A DNA stretch of 64,000 nt from Xanthoparmelia taractica (taxonomy: Eukaryota > Ascomycota > Lecanoromycetes > Lecanorales > Parmeliaceae), in the NCBI GenBank assembly GCA_033085395.1, contig JANQBS010000073.1, forward strand, positions 1 to 64,000. The letters run 5' to 3'. Position numbers and translations under genes: made by a program. Positions 34,701 to 46,075 of this stretch are shown in pieces. The notes under the pieces are model-generated. The model was not told the DNA's origin, made no database searches, and saw only the letters and a program-made list of their open reading frames with translations. Numbering within the stretch: the first letter of the stretch is position 1; each line of letters opens with the position of its first letter.

Positions 34701-37221
34701 GCAGATGAGATTTGGTGATACGACTTGTTCTTCCGAGGCGATTTCGCTTGTGTCCGAGTTCTCTCGAAGAAAAGCAAACACAGCCGAGTGATTCAGCTCA
34801 AGCGTACCGTCTTCGTCGCTGTCTCCGGTTTGAATGAATCTCACTAGCCGTGAACATTCCTTGCGTATCGCAGTCAGGCTCACAAATTTGGAAGTACTAA
34901 GATCTTCACCTGTGGCAGAGCGAAGCATTGCGACACCTTCTCTCAACTCAAGGAGACGAAGAGGCCGTTTGGTATAGGTCAACAGGGAAAGGATAATCCT
35001 GCAAGAGATAAGCATGAGTGCCAAAGTCAAGTGTCTTACGTAAGTCCTACCTCCAGAGGGGTAAGTTCGAATGAAGTAATTTCCTTGTCCTGTCCTGTTT
35101 CTTGTACCCTTCTATGATGCCCCGGTATATATCGTCCATTCTCGTTGGCAGACCGCGGAGTGCAAGCCGTATCATATCGTCCGCATCTTCAGCCTTCTCC
35201 TTGAGGTCAGAGATCATTGAACTGGCCCAAAGGAAGCTACCCTCCACTTCTGTCTCCATGCATGATTGCACGAGAACGCGGGCAAATTCGCTTCCGTTGC
35301 TGACCGACTCTGGGATCGCGGACTCAAAGTACGTAGTGATGTCAGCTTTCGTGTCTATCAGCTGCATTGCTTTTTCCACTAGATGGTTGCCATGCGACTT
35401 TCTCATGTACTCTTCTATCTGAGGCAGAGGTTGGCTACCAAACCAAACTCTTACTTTGTTGGGCGTTCTGGTTGCCTCTTCGACCAAAAATTGAACAAGG
35501 GCTTGAATATCTGAGCTATTAGACGCTTCATCAAGACCATCGACAAAAACATATGTCTTTTCACACTCCGAGAAGAGACAAGAAACCAGAGAATCGAAAT
35601 GGCTCGAGTCGTCCTTACACTCTTCGATCAACGAGATGATGTAGTCGGGTACGTCGTCACTCACGGCTTCCAACGCTTTGGTCATCTGGTAGGCTATATT
35701 CTGTAAAATATGTGATTTCGAGATCTCCGCTCCATTTTTCAAGTATTGGATCGCCGTAGTCGGAGCGTTGGTGCTTCGGCGTATCTGTTCAATGGCTGCT
35801 GAGCACAAAAATGACTTACCAGCACCGTGCCTGCCGTTGAGCCAAAATACTGGAGTCTTACACTGGTCTGCACTCCACTTGCGGAATTCCGGAGAGCCGA
35901 AGAGCCATTCGCATGAACTTGGATGGCGTTCTTTGATCATGTCACGGAGCAAGTCAACGCTTCGGCTGGAGTCACCTCTGATGGAGCCGATCGCCTGCCT
36001 CCTGCGATTCTCTAAGATTTTATTAACCATGTTCCCAGTCAGAAGTAATTTCAACTTCTTACCACGCTCGTGACGCTTGCGAGTCGCGTTTTCGTTCTCG
36101 ATGGATATCCTCACGAGCTCCTGCCTCTCAATCAGTTCCTTGAGATGCTGCACTGCTATTCTTTGCTGTTCATCCGAGTTTTCCCACCGTCTCTCGTTGA
36201 GCTTCCTTTCTTCCGCAGCTGCGGCACGCTCGATGGCTGCCTCAACACGCTCGTCTGTCAGTTCTGTCTTGATATCCTTCACCAGCCCTCTGGACTGACT
36301 CTGTAGCTCTTTCTCAGCAAATTCGCACACTCTGTCAAGGGCTTCGGCATCTTCGTTGAGTTGCCCAAGTATCTTCTTCAACTTCTCACTTGGGAACAAT
36401 GCGCGAGCCAACTGCGTGATTGCTATAAGGTTTTAGTGGATCTCGGTGAAGTAGATATTGCCAGCAAGTACATGGTGAGAATTGACGTACATTTACGCCG
36501 AAGCTCTTTAGTGACTCTATACCAAAAGAGTAGTATTGTCTTGTATGACCTGGCAAGGATCCTTTGGACGCTCGGAGCACTATAAGGTGTGATGGAGTAG
36601 ATCTCTTTACATGAAGATAGCCGGAATATATGGTCGGATAGGCTTTCGAGCTCATCTTGTATTTGCTCGAAGATAGTATTGAAACGCTGAGCCCACTAGG
36701 TTATCTCGCTTAGTATAGATCGATGCAGAGATTCCAGGCCACCACTCACACCCATCATGAACTTAAGGCCACCCCAAACGATGGCTAGGGGCATGGCTTG
36801 AGGCACATTCGAGACGGCTTGCACTAAAGCTTGATTTAGTGATCTTCCTTTGAAGAATACATAGAAAGCTGTACCAGTCCCACCGATCACTCCCGACAGC
36901 TCATCGAGGCCATTAACAACTGGCGTCAGATATTTCCTCCAGAATTGGCGAAGCTTCTTGTTCTCGCATTGTCTTACTAGAGCTTCGACCGCCTCTTGAA
37001 GCTCATCGGCGGACGCATTACCATTACTCAGTTCAATGTCGCCAATGAACTGCTTCTTCTTCGGTTTGGTCGATAGCTGGTTACGATAGTCGTTGAAGGC
37101 TTCTTGGAAACTTGTACCGTATAGGTTAGCGGGCTAGCTTTGGTTTGACGTGGAATGGCTGGTCTTACTAATCAATGCTGCCTGCCTTTTCAAGATGGGG
37201 ACATTGTTCATTCGAACTCAT
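31761..37221 (-). CDS. NLR/STAND protein: DUF7708 - NACHT - ZZ zinc finger - WD-like C-terminus
   Basis: Six exons on the minus strand: 37221-37169, 37110-36750, 36695-36491, 36422-35051, 34998-32579 and 32518-31761; 1722 residues, closing in frame. Introns are 58, 54, 68, 52 and 60 nt. Residues 1-150 (FQEAFNDYRNQ, FWRKYLTPVVNGLDELSGV, AIVWGGLKFMMG) match the fungal DUF7708 helical domain. A coiled coil follows at about 225-340. The NACHT domain has Walker A LNGRHGAGKS (GKS about 408-410) and Walker B YVFVDGLDE (about 497-505). After a helical region comes a Ser/Asp/Glu tract (about 1165-1310), then a ZZ-type finger (about 1330-1375) with paired cysteines CDSC, CAVC and CHDC. The last 300 residues contain WD-blade-like strands (ISIDLYFSPCGTFLHVG). 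It should be a signal-gated ATPase switch. The exon 3 acceptor could lie 9 nt further in. Confidence 0.88.
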
Positions 37222-37906
37222 GACGGCCTTGCTACAAAATAGGGAATGAACTGAGCAAAGAATGGTGCAAAGTCTTCCGATATTACTCGATATTCAAAGC
37301 GGACGGTATAAGGAATCAGCCGGTAGATATTATGGGTGGGGGCGAAGGCGTGGCTCAATACCTTAATGATCCCGTCTTGCCTGCGGCGGGCTGCAGGACT
37401 GCTGATCCTACTCCAACCATAGTCTGACACGTGTTTCTGCCGATAGCTGGAACTTACCTTGATCGAAAGTGGCAGTACATACTGTTCAGAAAGAGCTTTT
37501 GCTGCATTTGGTCGACTAAAATATCCAAGAAGATTGCATGGGATTTGACCCTAGGTTGTGAGGAAGATATTCAATAGGCAACCGCCCACTCCGCCGCATC
37601 ACATACCTACCTAATTAGGGTTAGGCTAAACTATTTTGGAATAGCAGCTAATGCATGCCCGTGGGGCCAACCATCAGGATTTCATCGCCTGAACAGCCTT
37701 GACCGTGAAACATAGCCTGACAACGCCGCTCAGCTCCTGGAATTAGTCCGCTATCAATATGTCATGAATTCGCCGTCATAGTCTGTTTCAAAGAACCAAT
37801 CCTAACGACCTAGATCATAAGCTCTGAGATATCAGCCTGCCATTCCCTAAGACCCTCAATTGCATCCAAAAATTTGAGCTTACTGCCGACTCAGGAGGAT
37901 TGGGAT
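37222..37906. promoter_or_regulatory. Divergent intergenic region, NLR / AAA ATPase
   Basis: 685 bp between the minus-strand NLR start (37221) and the plus-strand AAA start (37907). The two genes diverge and may share control elements. No specific operator identified. An upstream non-coding exon of the AAA gene could lie here. Confidence 0.5.
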
Positions 37907-40223
37907 ATGCCCCCAGAAGTCTCTGCATTTCGTTCGGCAAGTCCTGAAGGCATGGAGGAAGTTCCTTCTGCGGATGAGGCAAAGTTGAAAGGTAAAGACC
38001 GAAAAGGTTCTCTGGCTTTCAAAGATCCAGCACAGGAACCGGAGGAGCCAGAGAAAGAAAGGCAGATGATTGGTCGAGCAGATCAAGTGTATGGACTCTA
38101 AGCCTGTTTCGCGGTAGATTCAGCTAACGGGACCGTCCATGTTCAGATGGAACAAGTACGCCATCCAACTCTGATCTCAGGATTACGGGTACTGACGGGC
38201 TGTAACGATAGACAAAAGCGTCGCTTTGAGTACTTCCAAAGGAAGACTTCGAAAGCCAGGAAATACAAGTTCACCAAGTATGTGATACTTGTCCGGCGAA
38301 GGATCAGTAGTAAAGGGATGCCCACTGGGGTGGAAGAGGTGGACATCAGGGGCCCACTTCTGCAGCAAGCCCTTGCCGACATCCACAGCGAGACAGAGGG
38401 ATTCAGCTTTGACGAGGACCCGCCACAGGTGACCCATGATGTCCATAAATGGGTAAGAAATTCGCTAAGATAGTACGATAGATCGAGCCAAAACTGTTAT
38501 TCCATGCACATGATGCCCTAGCAGCCTTGTTGGAATCCAAAGACTCTAAGAAAGCCGAAGACAAATCCTTAATGTTCGAAATTGAGGCCGCGCTACGATA
38601 CATCAGAGAAGATTTCGATAATACTTTCACATCGCTTTCAAATCTACTACCGAACAAGCAAATCACATATCCGGTCTTGTGGGCAATATTCCCTCCAAAC
38701 ACTATTATCTGCGGCATTGACCAGCTCCAAAATCCAAGAGCCTGGCGCGTCCGAAGCGTATTGGAAACAGAGGACCAGAAAGGCAACCAATGGCTCCAGA
38801 TCGAGCCTGAGCACATTGACTATGATGGCAAAGATGTGGGTACGGTCAATTCCGAAAGCCTGATTATCAAGGCATTCCTTGGGGCACGGAACATCTCAGA
38901 GCTTCCGTACTTTCCCTTAGAGTATGCTTCAGATCCCACTGCTATCCGGAAGAATCTGCTGGAGACGGGTCGAAAAGCTATGCGCCTTCACGGACGGCGG
39001 CTGGTCGAGTACAAAGGGCATGCACTGAAGGAGGTGCCACCCCCACGTGGTGTTGCCAAATTCAATGTTCGTAAGACCTGAAAACTCCTGGACAATGGCA
39101 TCATCATCCCGTTTGCTCAAAGGCATCGTTATAGCTAATATTGCATGCGTTTTAGGTCCATGGTAGAGTAATGGTTGATCCTGAAATCTTTGACAAGCTT
39201 GTGCCCTTTAATGACAACATCGTTGTTCCCGTTGTGAGACCGCTCAATGAGCATAAACTCACAGATGAGCAAGTCATGACTGTGAGCACTCTTCTGTTCG
39301 GCTTTAGTCTAGGCGACAAAATATGGGGTAAGCCAAGTTCATTTTGTTCGTACGTACTGCAGGGACTAAATGAAAGTACAGGATCTTTCGCCGTATCGCA
39401 GGTTTCAGATGTTGTTTGGGATGAGCAGATCTTCAAGTCTCTTGTATTAGACGAGGACCAGAGAGATCTAGTCCACGATCTAGTCCAGGCACACGATTCG
39501 AACGAAATTGAGCAGGCTTTCGACGACATCGTCAGAGACAAAGGAAAAGGGCTCATCGGCCTTCTGACCGGTCCTCCCGGAGTTGGCAAGACTCTGACAG
39601 CCGAGGCTGTCGCGGAAGTAACCAGGCGTCCACTGTATATGATCAGCTCCGGGGAGTTGGGTGCAGAGCCCGAAGCCGTGCATGAAAAATTGAAAGCCGT
39701 GCTCGAAATCGCAGAACTTTGGGATGCGGTCCTGCTGCTGGACGAAGCCGACGTCTTCCTCGCCGAAAGGAACGACACGGATCTATCGCGGAATGCCATC
39801 ACCTCGATATTCTTGCGGGAGCTCGAGTACTACCAGGGCATCTTGATCCTCACCACAAACCGGATGAAGACGTTCGATTCGGCGTTCGAGAGCCGCATAC
39901 ATTTCTGCCTAGAATATCCCGATCTGGACCACGCCGCCCGCGAGACTGTGTGGAAGAGCTTTATTTCAAAAGCCAAACTCAACACCAAGGTGAATATCGA
40001 CTTGGATGAGAACACAATCCGACAGCTTGCGGAACTTGAGCTGAATGGTCGGCAAATCAAGAATATCATGAGTGTTTCGCAGGCCGTGGCGATGAAGAGG
40101 AATGAGACGTTGGGAGAGGACAGTATCCGAAAGACCATCAGGCTGACGCAGAACTTCGACAAGACCAAACAACATCTGAAGGAGAAACGTGATCTGGGAA
40201 GCTCGGAGGGGAAGTCGTTGTGA
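37907..40223 (+). CDS. AAA+ ATPase, DUF7025-type fungal family (paralogue 2)
   Basis: Five exons: 37907-38086, 38147-38428, 38482-39066, 39156-39327 and 39382-40223; 686 residues. Junctions 2 (donor GTGACC) and 3 (donor GTTCGT) are weak donors, but they are the choices that give normal intron lengths (53 and 89 nt) and keep conserved residues (FNV|HGRVMVDPEIF). Residues 1-60 are charged and poorly conserved. Then come YVILVRRRI, ITYPVLWAIFPPNTIICG and ALKEVPPPRGVAKF. The AAA module carries Walker A TGPPGVGKT (about 470-477), Walker B LLLDEADVFLAE (about 520) and sensor region RNAITSIFLRELEYYQGI then LTTNRMKTFDSAF. The C-terminal lid includes RQIKNIMSVSQAVA. It is shorter than paralogue 1 because it lacks the 295-residue charged N-terminus. 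Head-to-head with the NACHT gene. The start is tentative. Confidence 0.83.
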
Positions 40224-40675
40224 AACTAGGTCGAGAGGTAAATGGTAATGGCATAGAGTAGAGGATAATTGACTTTCATACCAGACCAGCTTTGATTACC
40301 CTCTTCCATCTACCACATCATCCTCAGATCTTTCAAGTAGCCTCAAAAGCAGCGCCCGTCTCCTCATCTGAGGGGACCGTATTTTGTCCTGTGATGATAG
40401 GAGCTATGTGGAAAGAAGAGTAGGCACTGTTGTAGGGCCGGCAAAATCAGCCCTACGACAAGGCTGTATGCCCAATTCAGAGTCTAGGTATGCTTTGGCG
40501 GAACCAAGTACCTATCGAAAGGATCGAGGCGAGAGAGGCTGTGCGTTGAATAGAAAGGCGCTGTACCCGTTACATATCAGGAGTCCGGTTTGCCAACGTA
40601 TCTGTTCTTTCAAAGTGCGGTTCTCGGGCAATCCAAGTCGGAATACACTTGCGCTACTCATTATTCGCGAAGCAA
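40224..40675. other. Intergenic
   Basis: 3' flank of the AAA gene and promoter of the next plus-strand gene. ORFs overlapping it (40384-40908) are shadows of the following gene. Confidence 0.6.
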
Positions 40676-41920
40676 ATGAAAACAATGAACCTTGCAACTT
40701 TGACCTCTTTCCTTTGGCTGATCAATCTCACGGTACGGGTGCTCTCTGTCGAAGATGCAGCTCCAGGGGTAAGCTCGACAACGCCCCCTTCAGCCATCGA
40801 CATCATTATCCCCAACCGCGTCTACGTCCTCAAAATCGACTGCATCTCCTGCCCCTTTCTCACTCGCCACTCCAATACCAACGAATGGGAGACAGACCCG
40901 CGCCCTAATCAATTGGTCCTGCCCCTCTACATCAATAGCTCCCCGTCCCGTCTTTACCTCGGAGGCAAGACCCTCAATCCACTCTGGTACGAGCGCCGGG
41001 CGCCATCGTTCTATAGCCTACCACATCCATTCGCCCCACCATTCGTGGCCGAGCAGACTGATACGAACAAGACGTCGCGGCAGCAGGATAGGCTTTTCAT
41101 ACGGGAGTTTGAGCTGGCGTATGAGTATGACATGGTGACCTACGCGCCCAAGGATAGGGTACGGGAGTGGGAGGTTCTCATCGAGTTTGAAATTACGGGG
41201 TTGAGGCATGAGGAGCACATGCCGAAGGATATACCATTCTTTGACAGTGGGATGGATAGAAGAACAGAGGGTGCCGTACCGGGTGTGACCAGTGTGGTCA
41301 GACTGGTTCTAGGATATACAGATCTCGAGGAGGTGATAATCACGGCTTTGGAGCTGATGCCCAAGGACAGCATGGCCAAACTCGCAACTAAAGTGATCCG
41401 AACCCTGCGCGAGGCAACTGAACTGAAAGGGGACAAGAGCATCACGTCTGCGAATTGGGGTGGGAGGCTACGCGATATCAATGGCCCGGACGGCAAGTAC
41501 ATGTATACCGAACATGTCTCGTTCAAACCGGGGGAATGGAATGACTGCGGGAGGAAAGATGAGTGGGGGAGGCAGATCATGTGCAAGATGGATGATCTAA
41601 AGGCGTGGTCACCGATAGTTTTCGTGATGTCGCTGATATCGGCGGGGACAGTATTAATCGCGATGTTCGTTTCGGTTGCCTTTGTTTCCTGGCTTGCAGT
41701 CCGATTCTTGCGAGGCAAGAGAAGTGAGGAGGTGGTCATGGCTGAGGGAGAGAATGATGCTTTGCTACTATTTGGAGACGAGGAGCTTAAGGAGGAAGAT
41801 GAGAAGGTGGAGAAAGAGATTATGGACACGCAAACTCTTCACCAAACAGTCCATCTGGATGAGCGGCGAGACACCCATCAGTCTGGTCCCTATGATCATA
41901 ATCTCGGCAATCATATATAA
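40676..41920 (+). CDS. Single-pass membrane protein with lumenal/extracellular domain (DUF7728-like)
   Basis: A single exon of 414 residues from ATG 40676 (MKTMNLATLTSFLW); an in-frame TTG upstream is not needed. Residues 1-24 form a signal peptide. A domain with the start IDIIIPNRVYVLKIDCISCPFL, containing a close Cys pair (C-x2-C), resembles the fungal DUF7728 group. Lumenal segments include LVLPLYINSSPSRLYLGG and EWEVLIEFEITG. A membrane span lies at about 311-345 (VFVMSLISAGTVLIAMFV), followed by an acidic cytoplasmic tail (GDEELKEEDEKVEKE). NSS and NKT sites suit N-glycosylation. Function unknown. It follows the AAA ATPase on the same strand 450 bp downstream. Confidence 0.75.
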   Translation: MKTMNLATLTSFLWLINLTVRVLSVEDAAPGVSSTTPPSAIDIIIPNRVYVLKIDCISCPFLTRHSNTNEWETDPRPNQLVLPLYINSSPSRLYLGGKTLNPLWYERRAPSFYSLPHPFAPPFVAEQTDTNKTSRQQDRLFIREFELAYEYDMVTYAPKDRVREWEVLIEFEITGLRHEEHMPKDIPFFDSGMDRRTEGAVPGVTSVVRLVLGYTDLEEVIITALELMPKDSMAKLATKVIRTLREATELKGDKSITSANWGGRLRDINGPDGKYMYTEHVSFKPGEWNDCGRKDEWGRQIMCKMDDLKAWSPIVFVMSLISAGTVLIAMFVSVAFVSWLAVRFLRGKRSEEVVMAEGENDALLLFGDEELKEEDEKVEKEIMDTQTLHQTVHLDERRDTHQSGPYDHNLGNHI

Positions 41921-43137
41921 ATACCACGACGGCTAAACAATAGTGTCAGAACTGGAGTGGTCGCCTTGAGCCTTGAACCTGCAGTCGGGTGTAGTGGGCT
42001 TAAGAGGGCAAGCATCATGAGGACGCTATGAATTGACATGGGATACTGACCAGCACAATGAATTGGCAACTCTCATCGTATTTCCAGCTCGCCATTCTTA
42101 CAGAAAGAGCAGTAGCGGGACCTATAAGTCTCTTTCACCCTCCGCTCTGCTTACATCCACTGGCTCAACGTTCTTCACATCAAGCGATTCAGCTCGCCCT
42201 GCTGTTCAAGTCAATGAAAGCTACAAACACCAGTACCTTCACCTCACCTACGAGTTTCCGTGACCTCATTACGCAGAGCGAACTTGTTGCAAAATGTCGG
42301 TATGCTGTACGTCGCAACCTTGTGCCCGCACATCCGATCCCTCGGGTACTTGACTGATGACTACGAGACGAGACCAATACTAGCGCTTATCAAGATGTAG
42401 CTTTGCGTGCGCTTGGATGGTCATGATGTTAGGAGATGGGCTCGTCGTTACTGATTTGCGACATCCTGGGTTTATTTTGACGCATTGGGAGGAAGTGGGC
42501 ACGGTGATAAAGGGCGCCGTTCGGAAGAAACGGGTTGATCAGGACGGAGAGGAACGTTTGCTGCGATATGAAATACACAATACTTCATATTCGGTATCAC
42601 AACTCCTTTTTCATCGCGCAGATGGTACGGAGTAATTTGGGAATCAGATGCGTGATTGTGTTCTCGTTCCATAAGGAAATTGGTTTTACCTAGCTATTAC
42701 AGAGATTCTTCCCCCCATTCGCATTGCACCGTAGATAAGACCCCTTCATGCAACACAGCTGTCCTTCCAACCCTCTTGTCAACCACGAGACATCCTTTCT
42801 TCCACCCTCCTGCCCCCCAAACTTACACCGTAATCGTTCCCGGCACTCGCACTCCACCATTGCGGATCCGTAACCCAGACACTACCCGCAAGAAAAACAG
42901 ACTCCTGGTGGAAGCCTTCCGTAACTCCACGAGCCAATTCATCGCAAGAAGCTCTCACCTGGTAGGCTTAGAGACACCTGGAGTGTCGGAGAGTGGATAA
43001 AGAACACGTAGGCATTGTCTAATCATTAACCCGCAAACATTGGCCTAGTCGTCGCTGTACAATCTGATTCTCCGGTTCGAGCACTGTAGAATAGGGACTC
43101 CTTTGGCCAAACCGGGTGATTCTTCCCATGAAGCTTC
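41921..43137. other. Intergenic, nothing recognised
   Basis: ORFs at 42033-42357, 42417-42635 and 42656-43000 on the plus strand show no domain and no splice continuity. No repeats of note. Confidence 0.5.
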
Positions 43138-43886
43138 TCAAGCTGAATCATCATGATCCGCGATTTTCTTGCGCACAATAAAATGCTGACCAGTGTTTGA
43201 ATCACCGTATAGGTACTTTTCGTGGAAGCAGACCACCACTAATTTGGGTTGGGAGTTTGGAAATGTAGCATTCCACTGTGCGATGATATCTGGCATTTCG
43301 GGATCCGCATCAGGTTTATGGCACTTGGTCACAATCAGGAAACACCCATTGTTCATCTGTTGTCGCTGCTTCGCCAAGCTTATGGGACGATCCAGCGTCG
43401 TCGCTGTTTTGCGCTTTGCTTGAGAAGGGGTTTCCTCAGCAGAAGCAGTATTTAGACAGCTCTCCGGATCCCCTGGCGGCTTTCAGAAAGCGATAGGTAT
43501 CCCATCCCTGAACGAGAATTCAGCTTTCAATGCGGTCGGACATCGATGGCTGGACCGGCGAAACAGTCGCAAGCTGTACATTGCCGCAGCGCCCAGAATA
43601 CAGATGCAGGAACTACCACCACGTATGTGAAATTGATTTTCTGTCTCAAGAACTCTGTGCTCATGAGAGTGTCCATGACTGTGGTGCACCTGGCTGTAAG
43701 TATTGTGGCATCTTGCAAGCCAACAACCTCTGGGTAGAGACGTGTTGTGCACCCATCTGCGATATTGGACCTCATGTTGTATGACTGACAGAGAGGCTCC
43801 GCTACCTTGATGGTCTCGCAAGCGGCCCGCGCCCGCAATGCTACTTCTGTGCTCCCCTGACTGTTGACTGTGGCCACTTCGGCCAT
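43138..43886 (-). CDS. Orphan hypothetical protein, probably two exons
   Basis: The last exon is convincing: the frame is open from about 43486, beginning after an acceptor-like TTTCTGAAAG, and reads through GDPESCLNTASAEETPSQAK, RPISLAKQRQQMNNGCFLIV, KCHKPDADPEMPDIIAQWN and LVVVCFHEKYLYGDSN to a stop at 43138. A likely first exon starts at ATG 43886 (MAEVATVNSQGSTEVALRAR), but I could not fix the joining donor, because several GT sites between 43500 and 43800 are possible. No catalytic motif, signal peptide or membrane span. No family recognised; it may be lineage-specific. Confidence 0.4.
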
Positions 43887-45479
43887 ATTCGGGACCCCAA
43901 GCTAGTTCTTCCCCCCTCTATATATATATGTATATGTATGACAGCGAATATTGATAGCAGACAATGAGAAGATGAAGAAGTGTGCTGGTATGGTTCCGGA
44001 AAAGAGGCGTGGTCTATCTAGATGCTTGAAGGTGATAGTGGTTATGTTGAAGGCCATTTTTTCTGTTTCATCTCGAGAGAGGACGACGTAGGGGTCCTCC
44101 TTCGTTACCTTCTTCCTCCTGCTGTCTCTTCCTCCTTGTCCTTCATCATCTTTTCAATTGTAGTAACGATGCTGTGAAAGATTGTCAAAGTTCCAGTAAG
44201 ACGCACAGCCCCTGGCCCATACTGGGTTGGAAGTGAAACAAATTTTGGGGATACAGTTCGCAAGTTGAATTCCGACCAAGATCGTCTATATTCTCTGACG
44301 GACACACTACTCGGTGATAGACCTTGAAAATGAGCTGCTCGAGGATTGGTATACTCTGTGTCATGATGGTGTCCATTCACTAGGCGCGTTAGATTCAGAA
44401 TTGGGCATAAAGCTCCAAAAAGACGTCGTGACAAGCCATATGTAGTAATCTGTGATGGAACTTCATGTACGCCTTCCGCCGGAGCTCAGCTTGTAGCTTC
44501 AAGAATGCTCCGGCGCCCTATCTATGTGGCCAGCGTCCTCTGGTTGTTGAGATGTCGATGGGTATCACTGACGTGTCCGCGCGGAGGCGATGCATCGGCT
44601 TGGCCATATTGTGGCCAGCGTTCATGAGATAAAAAATGGTAGAGGACATTGACGGGAGATTGAAGATTATTGTCATGGAATCTGAAGCTTGCTCCAAGCG
44701 GCGATCTGTCGCGCAGAGGGATAGAGGTACTCCGTGGACAATAAACGATTGTTGTTGCCAAAAGGATCCAGAATGTAGTATGTAAGGAAGCATCAAAATC
44801 TGTCAGTCGCAGGTGACTCAGAGACGGTCTGATATTTGGATGTACAGAATGAGAAACACTTCTCCGGTGACTTGTAACAGAAAGACTCGACTCAGCTTCT
44901 CCTAACTCTCGCTCTCCACCAAATGAAGCGGCGTCAAAGGCACGGGGAGACTGCTAAACATGGCAACAGATGAAATGCATGATGGAAAGTACTGCACGAA
45001 ATTATCAAAAGCTGAGATTTGATGAACGGTAGGAGGGAAGGAGAGAAAAACGAAAGCATATTGAATTGGACTGATTAGACTGGTACCATGTAAAGATGAA
45101 TGCTGTTGATGGTATGTAGGAAAGAGAAAAGATAGGGGAAGGCAAGGGGTTTATATACCCAAGAATTCCTCTCGATGAATCGTCGTCAGAGAAGCCATTC
45201 ATCTTTTGAGAATCATCTGTTTTCCTTCCCTTTGAGTTGCAAGGAAGGTCAGGCTTCACACCTTCTGCGTGATCCTTGGAGTCTTAGTGAATGAAAAATC
45301 ATTTTGACTTGCGTTTTGTTTTCATTCTCGGATCCTTCATTTTATCCACATGAAGCCCGAGCAATTCTGCTTCAATGGGCCCATAATAGTCGAATGACTG
45401 CTCCTGCTCCATCTGATTCCTTTCTGTCACTCTCCACCTGTTGCCACCAAACTTTCATCCCCTCAAGCTCGCCACTACC
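43887..45479. other. Intergenic with unassigned minus-strand ORFs
   Basis: Minus-strand ORFs at 44105-44434 and 44522-44761 (the latter with a short hydrophobic stretch, TTFWILLATTIVY) look mildly protein-like, but I could not join them into a gene. A TA-rich stretch lies at 43918-43940. 45260-45440 is AT-richer and lacks ORFs. Confidence 0.4.
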
Positions 45480-46075
45480 CTAGATCCCTGCCATCTTATC
45501 CAACACCTCATCGTCCACCCGCATAGTCATCCATTCATCCATTGGCTGGGCTCCAATGGCTTTGTAGAATTTTATACTGGGCTCATTCCACTTGAGCACG
45601 CTCCAATCCAACCTCTGCCCTCCAATCCTTTTCGTCTCTCTAGCCATCTCCTGCAACAGCCTCTTTCCGTATCCCTTCCCTCGATATTCGGGCCTCACGA
45701 ACAGATCTTCCAGATAGATGCCAGGAGCACCGCGCCAGGTAGAGTAGTTTGTAAAGTAGAGGGCCATGCCTGCGCACTGCGGGCTTGGAAGGTGGGAGGC
45801 GGTCGAGGGAGGGTCGGGGGCGAAAAGGAGTATGGTTTTGGCGTAGCCGGAAGAAGGTTTTGAGGGGAAGGAGAGGGTTTTGAGGAGGGATGCCTCAGTG
45901 GCGAGAACAGAGGAAGATGCTTTCTCGTACGCGGCGAGTTCCTGGATCAAGGAGAAGATGAGAGGGACATCTAGAGAACGATTAGATAGATGTTGCGGGC
46001 AGAAGTAAAAAGCAGCTTTCCTGCTTCGGTTGCGAAGCGTATGGTCGCTTCATTGTTGCTAGTCGAGACAGACAT
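45480..46075 (-). CDS. GNAT-family N-acetyltransferase (diamine/spermidine-acetyltransferase-like)
   Basis: Two exons on the minus strand, 46075-46021 and 45970-45480, give 181 residues with the expected GNAT start: TIRFATEAD|VPLIFSLIQELAAYEK. The acetyl-CoA site is LEDLFVRPEYRGKGYGKRLL (R/Q-x2-G-x-G/A motif RGKGYG), followed by LDWSVLKWNEPSIKFYKAIGA and DEWMTMRV, the pattern of SSAT-like enzymes that acetylate polyamines or thialysine. It is cytosolic by type. The 50-nt intron has a normal branch-like CTAAT and CTCTAG acceptor but begins GAAAGC instead of GT. If the intron is retained the product is a 34-residue peptide; if translation starts downstream the first strand is lost. So the gene may be impaired, non-canonically spliced, or carry a sequencing error. 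Confidence 0.83.

Noticed and set aside
38453..38487. 29- or 35-nt intron in AAA paralogue 2 using the GTAAGA donor at 38453
   Set aside because: Too short for fungal splicing; the donor at 38429 gives a normal 53-nt intron and a better match to the family at the join.
43070..43095. GGTTCGAG resembling a tRNA B box
   Set aside because: The flanks do not form a T arm and no A box or acceptor stem lies at the right distance; no tRNA found.
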